A stretch of 64,000 bases of DNA from Timema cristinae. Its lineage: Eukaryota > Arthropoda > Insecta > Phasmatodea > Timematidae. Below, piece after piece: positions 1 through 10,111 of this stretch. Location: NCBI GenBank assembly GCA_039000515.1, contig JBCFYV010009882.1:53619846-53683845 (forward strand), in the 5' to 3' direction. Position 1 is the stretch's first letter; each line of letters starts with the position of its first letter. The notes beneath the pieces are model-generated. The model saw nothing but the letters and a program-made list of their open reading frames with translations. It made no database searches and had not been told where the DNA came from. The position numbers were made by a program, and so were the translations under genes.

Positions 1-340
1 ATGTTTCGGGTTGCCAGCACTTGTTTCACAGTTTTGTTAAAAAATGTAAAGATCTTTAATTCTGTAATTACCTGTTGTTATAGATTACATTTAAAATAAC
101 GTAAACCTAGGTTTTCTCATAATATTTCATTTCTTTTTTTTTTGTCCGACTCGAAACAATATTTTAAACATAATTAAAAGTACTTATTTTTAAATTTTGA
201 ACGTTACTGATTTTGTGTAATATAGTGCCATTTTGCGGCTATGTTCGTCAGAAGTTTTTTGTGAAAGTGGTGTTAATATTTTTAGGGGGGGGGGGAATAA
301 AACGATAAATAAACTTTGTGTCCTACGTACGTACGTCAGT
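1..340. other. AT-rich stretch, no gene seen
   Basis: Nothing recognisable is encoded here. There is a T run near 131-141, an uninterrupted G run near 285-294 and an ACGT/CAGTACG-rich patch at about 327-352 just before the first LINE remnant begins. Confidence 0.6.
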
Positions 341-345
341 ACGAC

Positions 346-1896
346 AGTACGTCATAGGGTTGTCAACTCCGACCAGGAGAAGGCCAATGCTCTCGTTGTG
401 CACTTAGAGGCACAATTTGTACCGAGTGACGACTCGTAGGGCCCGGTGGATATTGCGCACATGACTCAGTTTATCGGTGCAGTCTTGTACAGACCCTTGG
501 ATAAACCTGAACCCATGGAGGCGACATAAATGTCATGGGCGTTATCCACTCTAAGACTAAACAAGGCCCCCGGACGCGATGGTATCAATAATCCGGTTCT
601 CGGAAAGCTACCCTTTGAGGCTATTAACTTCCTCGTGGAGTTATTCAACGCCGTCCTGCTCCTGAATCACTTCCCCGATCTGTGGAAACAAGCCAACGTC
701 CTCTACTTACATAAACCAGTTAAGTATTTTGCCCTAGCTTCGTCTTACCGACCAATCAGCTTGCTCAACTGTTTGGGCAAGTTGTTTGAGATACTTCTAC
801 TGACGAGACTGACCCGACATTTTTGCGAGGTGGGCATCTTGGTGGACGAGGAGTTCGGCTTTCAGGAGGGACACGCTAAGTCTCAACTCTTCCGGCTCGT
901 GGAGCAGGTCACGAGGAGCTTCAACATCAACAGGCTGACTGGTGCTCTCTTTCTCGACGTGGCATAGGCCTTCGATCGTGTTTGGCACGAAGTTCTCATT
1001 TAAAACTCCTCTCCATGAACCTACCCTTCTACCTAGCTTAGGTTGTACAATCTTATCTAACCTACCGCACCTTCTTCACTACCTTTGGGAACGCCACTTC
1101 CCAAGTCAGAAGCATCCTGGCTAGAATGTCACAGGTTTCCCTCATGGGCCAGGTGCTATTCAGTCTGTAATTTAACGACATTCATAAATCCCCAGACACC
1201 AAGTTGGTACTGTATGCGGACGACACGGCTCTAGTAGCGTAGTCGTGGTGAGGGCAGCTGGTGGAGAGGTGACTCCAGGCGCACCTGACGCAGTTGGAGG
1301 GGTGGCTGATCACCTGGAGGGCCAGTATTAACTTGTAGAATAGCATAGAAGTGCTCTTCACATGAAAAAGAAAGTTCTACAGGCCAGTCCCACTCTGGCT
1401 GATTAGAGAGCAGATCAGATGGGCGAACAATTCTAAGTACCTGGGACTTACGCTGAGCACCAAACTGACCTGGCGATTACACTGAACTGAGAGACGTAAC
1501 AAGGTGAGGCAAAGGCTGGGAATCCTTGGTCCACTGCTTAACAGGCGTAGTGCCCTGTCAACAACGAATGGTCTGAAACTGTACAAGCAATTGCTAAGCT
1601 CGATCCTCGACTATGCGTGTCCTGCTTGGGGCCACCTCACTGACACGTATATGAGAAGTATTCAGGCATTCCAGAGCAGGTGGCTAAGGATCATTGTGGA
1701 CGCATCTTAGTACGTTCGTAATATGACTCTGCATCGAGATCTGGATATGCCTATCATCAAGGACCACTTATGGAAGTTGGCTCAGTCCTTCTATGACTGA
1801 CCTCTCGGTGCCACCCCTCCTCTTATCCAGGGGCTTGTAAATTACGTCATCGAACCTGGAGGGTGCCACCGACGTCCCAAAGCCCTGCTCGGATAA
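346..1896 (+). pseudogene. F1 Jockey-type LINE ORF2 remnant (reverse transcriptase), 5' truncated
   Basis: This is a decayed + strand copy of the reverse transcriptase that is better preserved on the - strand at 10685-12364. Shared segments include NSDQEKA near 367, LNKAPGRDGI near 560, FGFQEGHAKS near 855, the palm A-box region FLDVA*AFDRVWHE near 950-985 with a stop inside it, YADDTALVA near 1215, and the C-terminal GGCHRRPKALLG that ends at a TAA near 1894. Many stops and frame changes interrupt it, so it cannot make an active enzyme. It lacks the endonuclease and gag and is therefore a 5'-truncated insertion. Family assignment to Jockey rests on the RT block order and the absence of an RNase H domain. 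A conserved 3' UTR follows. Confidence 0.9.
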
Positions 1897-2170
1897 GCGA
1901 GATGTGTCAAAAAGAGGTTTGGGAGGCTCTTACCCAGCCCCCATGTAGTAGTTCCTCCGCACGTAGCTCTAAAACCCCTTATTCGGTTTCCCAATATACT
2001 TTATTTTCCCCCACAAATATTAATATTGTTTTAGGTTTCTGAAACTTCACGAAATGCGAAAATCCGTTTGTTTTTGAATCCGAAACCACAGAGTGTGGCC
2101 AATTGGTCAGTACGTGTTGGAATTTGATCTCGTTCTCCCTTTCAAGGTGCAGCAGAGCATGTTAATATCT
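1897..2170 (+). other. F1 LINE 3' UTR (copy 1)
   Basis: Recognised by comparison with the F1 3' UTRs on the - strand at about 10684-10380 and 17960-17680. Shared landmarks in order are GCGAGATGTGTC, CCGCACGTA, TTCGGTTTC, GAAACTTC and CAATTGGTC, then a GAGCATG motif close to the 3' end. The exact 3' border is uncertain. Confidence 0.75.
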
Positions 2171-2369
2171 GACTGCGACTGCGATTGCAAAGATCACTCG
2201 TTTATATGACTTGTATACAAGATCCCGAGAAGGTCCGATGCCTCTGTTGTTCATGGAGAAGACTTACGAGGACACCGGAGAGGAATCCAATACCAAGAGA
2301 ACGAAATTATTTTACATCCCCCTTCACAACAGAGCCTGAGACGGTCTGTGCGGGGTCTTAAATTGCGTT
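2171..2369. other. Unassigned sequence between F1 and F2 copies
   Basis: No coding feature is visible. It separates the F1 3' end from the F2 5' UTR and may hold the extreme ends of either element. Confidence 0.4.
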
Positions 2370-3314
2370 GATCCTAACGGTGCCAAACAATAGCTGAAAG
2401 ACATAAAACTCGGCCGGCTGCAAAACAATACCTTGCAGTCGGTGACCGTCTTGTGGACACGCACAGCAACATACCACAGGGAGGGAGAGCCCCCACTCTC
2501 CCTCACATCCGTGCGCCAATAGCCTGCCCTTTTCAGGGCTGCGCGAAATGGCTGCGGCACCACACAATTCCAATGACACAAGACTAATTTTGACAAAATC
2601 ACAAACCAACAGAAACACCAACTTTTCCAATTCAGAGACTAACTCGGAAACAACTGACATGGATACAGATCACGACGGCAACGGATCATTCACCCTAGTA
2701 GACAAAATGAAACACAAGAGGTAATGTAGAATCTCAGACAGGATACAATCCAATAAAACTATCACCACAATCGACAACATATACCAACTACTGGATACTG
2801 AGACACAAACAAAAAATGACACACCCTCAACTAAAACAGACACCAACAAGAACGAAAGACTTCCATCAATTGTGACAGTAAGGATTCACAACTACAAAAA
2901 GATAACAGAGATAGCCAAAGACACTGAGACCACCACAGGAGGGAGTTATATCAAGGACGGACTAAAAATCTAAACAACCTCGACCCACAACTTCAAACTG
3001 GTTCAAAGTCTCCTGAAATAAATGAACAAAGAAATGAACCAGGAGTTCTACACTTACTCACTAACACGTGACAAGCCAGTGAAAGTAGTTATAAAGGGAC
3101 TGCCACCAAACATGGACCCTGAAGACATAAAAGCTGAGCTAATCGACCTAGGTTACGCATTGACTGACGTGCGCCAGTTTAGTCGAAAGGCAGAGTTGAC
3201 AAACACCACCCATACTGTGGCACTACTCCCGACATTTTTGGTCTTGCTGGCTAAGACCAAAGCCCACACCACTATCTTTGAAGTTAGATACCTAAATCAG
3301 ACCGGCAACACGGC
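2370..3314 (+). pseudogene. F2 Jockey-type LINE, 5' UTR and ORF1 (gag) remnant
   Basis: The block starting TAACGGTGCC near 2378 matches the 5' UTR of the F2 copy at 10360-10112 on the opposite strand. An ATG at 2548 opens 58 codons that end in TAA at 2722-2724, at the same place where the other F2 copy has TAA. Downstream, gag homology resumes (TVRIHNYKKITEIAK near 2875; EFYTYSLTRDKPVKVVIKGL near 3043; LTDVRQFSRKAE near 3160), broken by stops near 2970 and 3019. The homology ends at about 3314, before the zinc knuckles, where a GC-rich minisatellite takes over. Confidence 0.8.
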
Positions 3315-3507
3315 AGTCCCGGCAACACGGGTTTCGCGGTGGGCGGTAGGAAGTAGTCCCGGCAACACGGGTGTCGCGGTGGGTGGTAGGAAGTAGTCCC
3401 GGCAACGTGAGTCGCGGTGGGAGGTAGGAAGTAGCCCTGGCAACGTGAGTCACGGTGGGAGGTAGGAAGTAGTCCCGGCAACGTGAGTCGCAGTGGGAGG
3501 TAGGAAC
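3315..3507. repeat. GC-rich minisatellite, five units of 37-40 bp
   Basis: Five consecutive units start at 3315, 3355, 3395, 3433 and 3471. Each opens with AGTCCCGGCAAC (AGCCCTGGCAAC in unit 4) and closes with GGTAGGAA. Units 1 and 2 are 40 bp; later units have lost two bases. The block sits where the gag homology of the preceding F2 copy stops. The spacers are not unique, so this is not a CRISPR array. Confidence 0.9.
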
Positions 3508-4690
3508 GGTGAAAGGAGTCCCAACAAAATTGCTCTTAAAAAAAAATTACACTTTATGCACCGTCTGGCACGGTGGCTGAACATACATGATAATACAAGT
3601 AATGAGAACAAGAGGAGATTAGGATCAATGAATTTTAATGATACTGTATACATGATAAAACAGATATTTGACATATTGTACTTATATCTCAGTAAGTACG
3701 TAGTTAAATAACAATGAAGTGATGAAGTGTGGCAGCCTTGCCTAAGAATTGGCCACAAGGGGGCGAGAAGCACCGAGATAATAACACACGCCAAAACGTG
3801 GTGTTACTCTTTCTACTATTTTACATGTCAAGTTTGCCTTGCAGGCAGAGTAAGTGCGTACCTCAGGCAAGTTCTGGTTTAGCTATACAAGAGAGCCCTC
3901 GATACATATATACTTTCCTTATCAGTGTACAAAAACAGTTATTTGGACATATCAAGGTCCACGGGCCAATCGAGGACGAGACGCGTCCCACTGGTTGAGC
4001 ACCCGCAGGGTGAGCAACACCACAAAAATCTAACAATGAATAAGTAACAACTGCAGTCGAGCCTGAGGGGCAAGACGGCCCACTAGCAGTGTACTTGCAA
4101 AGTGAGAGTAGCGAAACAATAACAACACTATACCACGGGCCAATCATGAAAGGCACGAGCGGCCCACAGTTTAACCTCCCAACAACAACATTGGGATAGG
4201 CCAGTGAACCTAATTAGGTACTAATCATCGGCCTCCATATAGCCTAAACAATCTCCTGCCTAGGCAAGCTATCCTAAATATACATCAATGGACACATCAT
4301 GTGTGTCGCGGGATTCACCATCCCGAGCGCGAGAAGCGCGCTATACCGCAATTGTAGATTGCAGCCTGTTCTCCTGGCCCAGGAGACTCAACATTAAATA
4401 TTATATAACTAGCCTAACGGTAACACAACTATAGTGTCTCACAATAGACACGGACAGTTTCCAATTATTAATCCCTACTAAATGATACTTCTATCCATCC
4501 TCGCAGGACGTAGACTAACCCTAACAATTACATATTAATCTGGAGTCTACTCGTCATATCTCATCCTCGTAGTAGTTAAGTCCTTCGACATCCTCCGGTT
4601 TAGAGTATCCATTCCCCTAGGATAGTAAGACCAACGTTGACTAGATGACAGATTCTGACTAAAAGTGCGCGCTTATTAGGCCTGCGTAGA
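3508..4690. other. Noncoding stretch of mixed composition, unassigned
   Basis: I recognise no protein. Short open frames (3493-3711, 3729-3998 on +) show no family motifs. The phrase CCACGGGCCAATC occurs twice, near 3960 and 4133. Composition is richer in GC than the windows around it, which fits decayed repeats. Confidence 0.4.
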
Positions 4691-5110
4691 CGATGTTTAC
4701 GCGATCGTCTGCTGGCGTGTTCTGTGCTCCTTCCCAGCAGTCAGGCGAATATATAGTGGATAGGCCCGTACGAAGCGAAGGGGAACCCCCCAACCTTCTA
4801 GAAGGACGAACCGCGCTGGCCAACTTTTTTCTTGGAGCGGTCAGTTGGTTGGTGCTTGTGGTCGAACGCGGAGTTATTCCCAGCAGTGGTGATCGGTCAC
4901 TTATCTTCTATGGTGTGTCATCGAATTGGGCATCAGGCTTACAGGACGAATCGGCGAAGTGGTATGTAAATAAAGAGATATATTATTAGCAAAGCATTTA
5001 CATTAGTATGTTATGTTTAACTTTGATGATTTGCAGGAACTAGCCAAATATACGTTCTCTTGCACGTTTTAACGGGGCTAACCCAGGTTTGCCCGTTACA
5101 TTTATTTTGC
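4690..5110 (+). repeat. Possible solo LTR-like fragment
   Basis: GC-richer block with a TATA-like ATATATAG near 4750 and an AATAAA signal near 4967. The open frame at 4693-4989 matches no family I know and is probably fortuitous. A second copy or target-site duplication would be needed to confirm an LTR. Confidence 0.2.
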
Positions 5111-5144
5111 TCTTTCGTAACGGTGGTTCACCACTGAATCGGCT

Positions 5145-5465
5145 GGCCGTTCGGCTGTTGCCCGACATAGAACATCTGACTTGACAGTTATGCCACGCCA
5201 GGTTGTCTATGAAAGGGCTGATTTGTTGTTTGAGTACCGAGTCATTGTCATGACTCTTAACCTCGCGAATGAACTTGTTTACCTGATGAAATGGAACAGA
5301 TGAAATGAGCCTGCAGAATACTACAGGTGTGTGGTTTTTGTAGCCCGACGCAGGACATTTCTACCTTGACTCTGATGCCAAGCTAGGCCGCCTGTGAAAG
5401 GGCTATATTTGTGTTAGAGTACGGAGTCACTATCGTGACTCCTGGCCTCTTGAATAAATTAATAC
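5145..5465 (+). repeat. Diverged tandem direct repeat, period about 183 bp
   Basis: Two related blocks start at GCCCGACATAG (about 5160) and GCCCGACGCAG (about 5343). They share in order ACAT, CTTGAC, TGAAAGGGCT, GAGTAC or GAGTAC-like, and a GAGTCA..TGACTC inverted pair at about 5239-5253 and 5424-5438. The function is unknown. Confidence 0.5.
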
Positions 5466-5940
5466 CTTGTACAAACAATTGTATAATTATTGACACTGTG
5501 AGTGAAGTTGGTGATAGTGAACGATCGCGCTGGGTCTCGGGATTTGGGGAGGATTTTCTTTTGTTGGGATGTGGGAAGGTGTGTATAAGGTATGATGATG
5601 ATATATGTTGTTGTTTCATGAGTCGATTTCCGGGAGGAGGATCGAAAGGTTTAACTTGACTGTAGGGAATAGGTTTGGCGCGGATGGTTACATATCCATT
5701 CCCCATCTGGGGCCGTCAGTGGCGCCAGCGTTATTCTCTGGCTAGAAGGTTGACCTAGGCGGTTATCCCAGTGGCGTCCGGCCGTGACTAAGGTTGTGAT
5801 GGTATGAAATGAGCGACTTGTGAATGTCAGGTCTGGGGTTGGAGCAAGGATGGGATAGTTGGGTGGTGGGTTGTCGTCGATCCCGTTGGTCTGGCGTAGT
5901 CGATTGTCAATTTGGTTAATTACTATTCTAATTTTTTTTT
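5466..5940. other. Unassigned sequence beyond the F2 3' end
   Basis: No recognised gene. Open frames on the - strand (5383-5706, 5651-5944) have no family motifs. It could be a long F2 3' UTR or a different element that F2 abuts. Confidence 0.4.
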
Positions 5941-6063
5941 TCAATTTTTTTTTTCCTAAATCTAGGTATCGGGGGTTGTGTTTTTTTTTATTATTTATTT
6001 TTTAATTAATTTTTTTTTTTCCAAGATTATAATAGACACCGAGTTAGTCATAATAATGCTCTC

Positions 6064-8751
6064 CTACGCCAGCCGTGGTCTCTTGTAGCGTCTGGTCTCA
6101 GTAGGGTCGTAACGTCCTAGTTCCCGTACTATGTCATTAGTGTGTGTGTCTGCCTGTTCGTAGAGTTTTTTGTTCCTTTCCCTGTATATGTCATGGAGGG
6201 GTCTGCAATTTGTCATTTCATGTAGGTGTGTTATTCTAGTTCGCCAGGGTGCTCCAGTGATGGTTCTGAGTATCTTGTTTTGTGTGATTTGTAGTCTATC
6301 TGTGAGGTGTTTGGCTCCGTAGCTCCATACTGCGCAGTTGTACAGTATAATCGGTTGTATCATGGATTTGTATAAGACAGTTTTTGTGTGGATGTTTAGT
6401 TCCCTTCCTTTGAATAGAGCGTACAATTGTACATATCTCCCAGTGGCTTTTTTTCTTGTGTCCTCTATGTGACTTCTCCAGGTTAGTTTCGAGTCTATTG
6501 TAGTGCCTAAATATGTTGTATCTTTTTTAACAGGTATTTCTGTGTCGAATAAAGTGAGTGGTGCTGGGAGTTGTTTGCGTCCTCGGCTAATAATCAAAGC
6601 TGCTGATTTTGTGGGGTTAACTTTTATCCTCCAAGTCGTGAACCAAATTTGTAGTTCAACTAGGTACCTCTGCATTTTTAAGCTGGCAAAATTTATGTTT
6701 TTATATATGGTGTAGGCCATGGTGTCGTCTGCAAAGAGTCGTACTTTTACTTGTGGATTGGTAGGAATGTCTGAAATATATATGCTATAAAGGTGTGGTG
6801 CTAGTGCAGATCCCTGGGGCACCCCAGCCCTTATGTCGTGTATGGGTGATTTTGTTCCGTCCATGACTACCTGAAACTTCCTTCGAGCAAGGTAACTGGC
6901 GATAATGTGGATGATCCATTGTGGGTAGTTGAATTTAATTAGTTTTTGAATTAGTCCTATGTGCCAAACTCTGTCGAATGCTTTTTCAACGTCTAGAAAT
7001 ATTGCTACTGTGTGTTTTTTTTTCTTCAAATGCTTTTGTGGCGTCCTCAATTAAATTTAGTACGGGGTGAATAGTCGAGTGATTTTTCCTGAAACCGAAT
7101 TGGATTTTTGGGATGATCTCATTTTTTTCGCTAAATTTGTCTATCCTTTTTAGAACTAGTTTTTCGAATAGTTTGCTCATAGTGGGGAGGAGACTAATAG
7201 GCCTTCTGTTCTGAGGGAACATTGGGTCCTTTCCTGGTTTAGGAAGAGTTATTACTGTCGCCAGTTTCCATACGTCTGGGAAGTGACAGAGTGTAAGTAG
7301 AGCGTTGCATATTGTCAGTAGCGTGAGTATTGCCCTCGGTGGTAGTTTCTGTAGTGTTTCGTTTGATAGTCTGTCGTGGCCTGGCGCTTTATTTTTTGGG
7401 AGTTGTTTCATTGTGTAGTTTAGTTCATCTAGTGTTATTAGGTCCACCCGTGACACTATTGGTCTAAATAGGTATTCCGTACTGATCTCTGTGCGTCCCT
7501 GACGAAGTCTGCGTCTCTCGGGTTTTGGTTTGGTGTAAACTGTTTCTCCAGAGTCACGGCTATGGCCTCCGCTTTCTCTGAGCTTGTATAGGCCATACCG
7601 TGCTCCCCGTGTATAGCGGGTACCGACCGTTTGTTGCCTGATGATTTAAGCTGTTTTGTGACTTTCCAGACTTTACTGGGGTCCATGGCAGCGTCAGTGA
7701 TGTATGTGTTCCAGTTGTTGCATTTAATAGTTTTAACTGTACGTCTTACTTGTGCAGTGAATCTATTGTAGGCTGTTCTGTGTTGTGGTGTTCTGTATGT
7801 TTGCCAGTCTCTCCTTGCCTCTCGTTTCTGGGCGAGCAGAAAGTCAAGGTCTGGGTGTTGGCGTCTCAAGTCGTGTTTTTCCTGTTCTATCGCGGTGTTA
7901 GTTCTGTATGCTTCCTGTACTGTGCTGGTAAAGAGTTGGAGTGTAGTGTCTGCTTCTTCGGTGGTCGTGATGTTTATGTTTTCGGGTACTGTTTCGTCTA
8001 GTGTTCTTTTGAACCCTTCCCAGTTAGTAGTAGTTTTTAGTTTTTTAATGTTGTTTATCTGTATTTCTGTGTTTGTTGTGATCTCGCACATTATAGGGTT
8101 GTGGTCCGAGTCCAGTTCTTTAAGAACTGAGAGCTCTTCCGGTGTCACCCCTATATTGTTCAAGACCACGTCTATTACATCTGGCCTCTGTAGTGGGTTT
8201 GAGGGGTAAAATGTCGGTTCGCCAGGCCCGACTACCGTGTATCCCTTAGTGTCCGCGTGATCGTTTAGTATGCATCCATTCCTATTGGTCAGTCGGCTAT
8301 TCCAGTTCAAGTGTTTGCTATTCATGTCCCCTGCTAAGAATATCTTATCGAAGTTCGTAAGTTCGTCTAGGTCGCTCTGTAGTATTGTCTTGGTCGGTGG
8401 TTTATATATGGCCGCGAATAGGATACCTCCGCTCTTTGTATTTACTTTTATTGCTGTTGCTTCTATGTTTTGTAAGGTTTGAAAAATATGTTGGTAGTGG
8501 GGAATATTGTCTTTGATGAATATTGCTGTTCCCCCGCCACTTCTGCCGGGTCTATCTGTTCTATATAGATGGTAGCCTAAAAAGTTAAGTCTCTTGTTTT
8601 GGTTTAGATGGGTTTCGTTGATTAGTCCTATATCTATTCCATATGTTTTAAAAAGTTCTTCTAATTCATGAGCCTGCGTCAGTATCCCGTTCGCGTTCCA
8701 TATAAAAACGCGTAGAATGTCCTTGGTCCGCGTCTTGTCTTGTCTAGTCAT
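6064..8751 (-). pseudogene. F2 ORF2: AP endonuclease plus reverse transcriptase, two frameshifts
   Basis: ORF2 starts at the ATG at 8751-8749, inside the end of ORF1. The first frame (8751-7456) carries the APE-type endonuclease: VFIWNANGIL near the N-terminus, LINETHL, AGDMNSKHLNWNSR and the SDHNP motif that closes the domain. The frame shifts near 7470-7500, and RT begins (LPKNKAPGHDRLSNE near 7400). A second shift lies in a run of nine A near 7021 just before the palm A box (FLDVEKAFDRVW). The RT then continues through GVPQGSALAPHLY and the catalytic FADDT box (about 6735) to a stop at 6064. In the intact family this protein nicks target DNA and copies the element RNA there (target-primed reverse transcription). 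No RNase H is present, as expected for Jockey. Confidence 0.9.
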
Positions 8752-10111
8752 CCTGATTTACAAAGTAGTCAGTCACTCCCTCTATCATGATAAACATTTT
8801 CTCTGTTGAGTCTGTTGCTTGTCTGAGCCTATTGAGATAAGGTTTGAAATGTGTAATGATCTTCATTATGTTTAAGTCTTTGAGTAGCCTAATTAAGTCT
8901 TTTATGTCAGAACCGGTTGAACCGGCTTCTTGTTGTGGGGGGCCTTGTGTTTGTTTTGCCTGTACTGCCTGGGCGTAGGATCGGTGGATCTTGGCCGCCT
9001 CAGGGACGGGGGGGTTTGCCACGGGTCTCTGCCGCATTGGTGGGAAGCTCTGTGTGTTGGAGGGTGGGGGCATGGACCGGGTCAAAGTTTTGTTCTGTGT
9101 GTTTGTCTTTGGTAGTTGTGCCGTCTTCTTCTTTTCTAGTAAGTCTAAGTACACCGGGCACTTGCTGTAATTCGCCGTGTGGCTTCCCATACAGTTTACG
9201 CATCGGGCAGGAGTGGTGGCGTCTTTTTTGGGGCAGTCTTTGGTGATGTGCTGTTTTAAGCACTTGACACACCGGGGGTTGTTCTGGCAGTTATTCTTAG
9301 TATGGCCGTATCTTTGGCACTTGTGGCATTGTACGACTGTGTTGATTGGTGGTAAGTAGGGTTCGATCCTAACTCTGGTATGGTTAATTGACTTTACTTG
9401 GAAGATGGTGTTTGTGTCTGTGCTCTTTGCAAGAGTCACTTGGAAAGTAGGGAGAAGTGTCACGGTCTGAGTCGTATTGTCCGCAGCCGACTTCCTGGAG
9501 AATTGCCTCCCGTCAGTCACTGGGAATCCCATGTCTTTAAGTTCTTCCTCTAGGTCACTGGTAGCCATGTTGGGAGGGAGCCCCTTGACTATAACTTTAA
9601 CTGGTTTGTCCCTCGGTAGCGTGTAAGTGTGAAACTCCTGTTTTAGGTCCTTCAGTAAGTGTTGTATTATGTCGTAGTCCTGCTTGTTGGTGGTGTGAAT
9701 TTTAAGTCCGTTTGTGATGTACGTGATTTTAATGTCCCCTCCTATCTCTTTTGCTACCTTGGCTATCTGAGAGTAGTTTTGTGTTCCTAGCGTCACTATT
9801 GGTGGGTAGTGTGTCTTGCGTGTGGTGGTTGTTGTGGGCAGCTGTTTGTCAGTGTTCTGGTCGAGTGGTGAGGGAGTATTGTTTTCGGCCCTTTTCAGGG
9901 CGTCGAACTTGTTCGTCAACTCTGTTGGTGTCTTTTTTGTCTGGGGTAGCTTGTGAGGTCTGAATTACCTTTTCCGTCCTAGTTTGTCGGCCATCGTGAA
10001 AGTTCCCTGTCCGTCAGTGTCGGCTTCCATGTCTGAATTGTCCGTAGAGGAGTAGTCCATGTCCGTGTCGTTTTGTTTGGTACTCGGTCTGGTGTGGTCG
10101 GGGGCGGCCAT
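8744..10111 (-). CDS. F2 ORF1: gag-like nucleic-acid-binding protein with three zinc knuckles
   Basis: The best start is the ATG at 10111-10109, followed by 48 codons and a TAA at 9967-9965. From 9964 the same frame runs open to TAG at 8744. The downstream part has a PRE_C2HC-like region (EFHTYTLPRDKPVKVIVKGL) and three CCHC-type knuckles (CHKCQRYGHTKNNC, CVKCLKQHITKDC, CVNCMGSHTANYSKC), typical of Jockey gag proteins that package element RNA. The C-terminal stretch ends YFVNQDD. There is no ATG soon after the TAA, so either the stop disables the gene, or the first 48 codons are a separate small ORF and gag starts at a later or non-AUG codon. The other F2 copy has its TAA at the equivalent place. 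Confidence 0.85.

Noticed and set aside
3315..3507. CRISPR-like array
   Set aside because: The units are contiguous with no unique spacers, the genome is animal and no cas gene exists.
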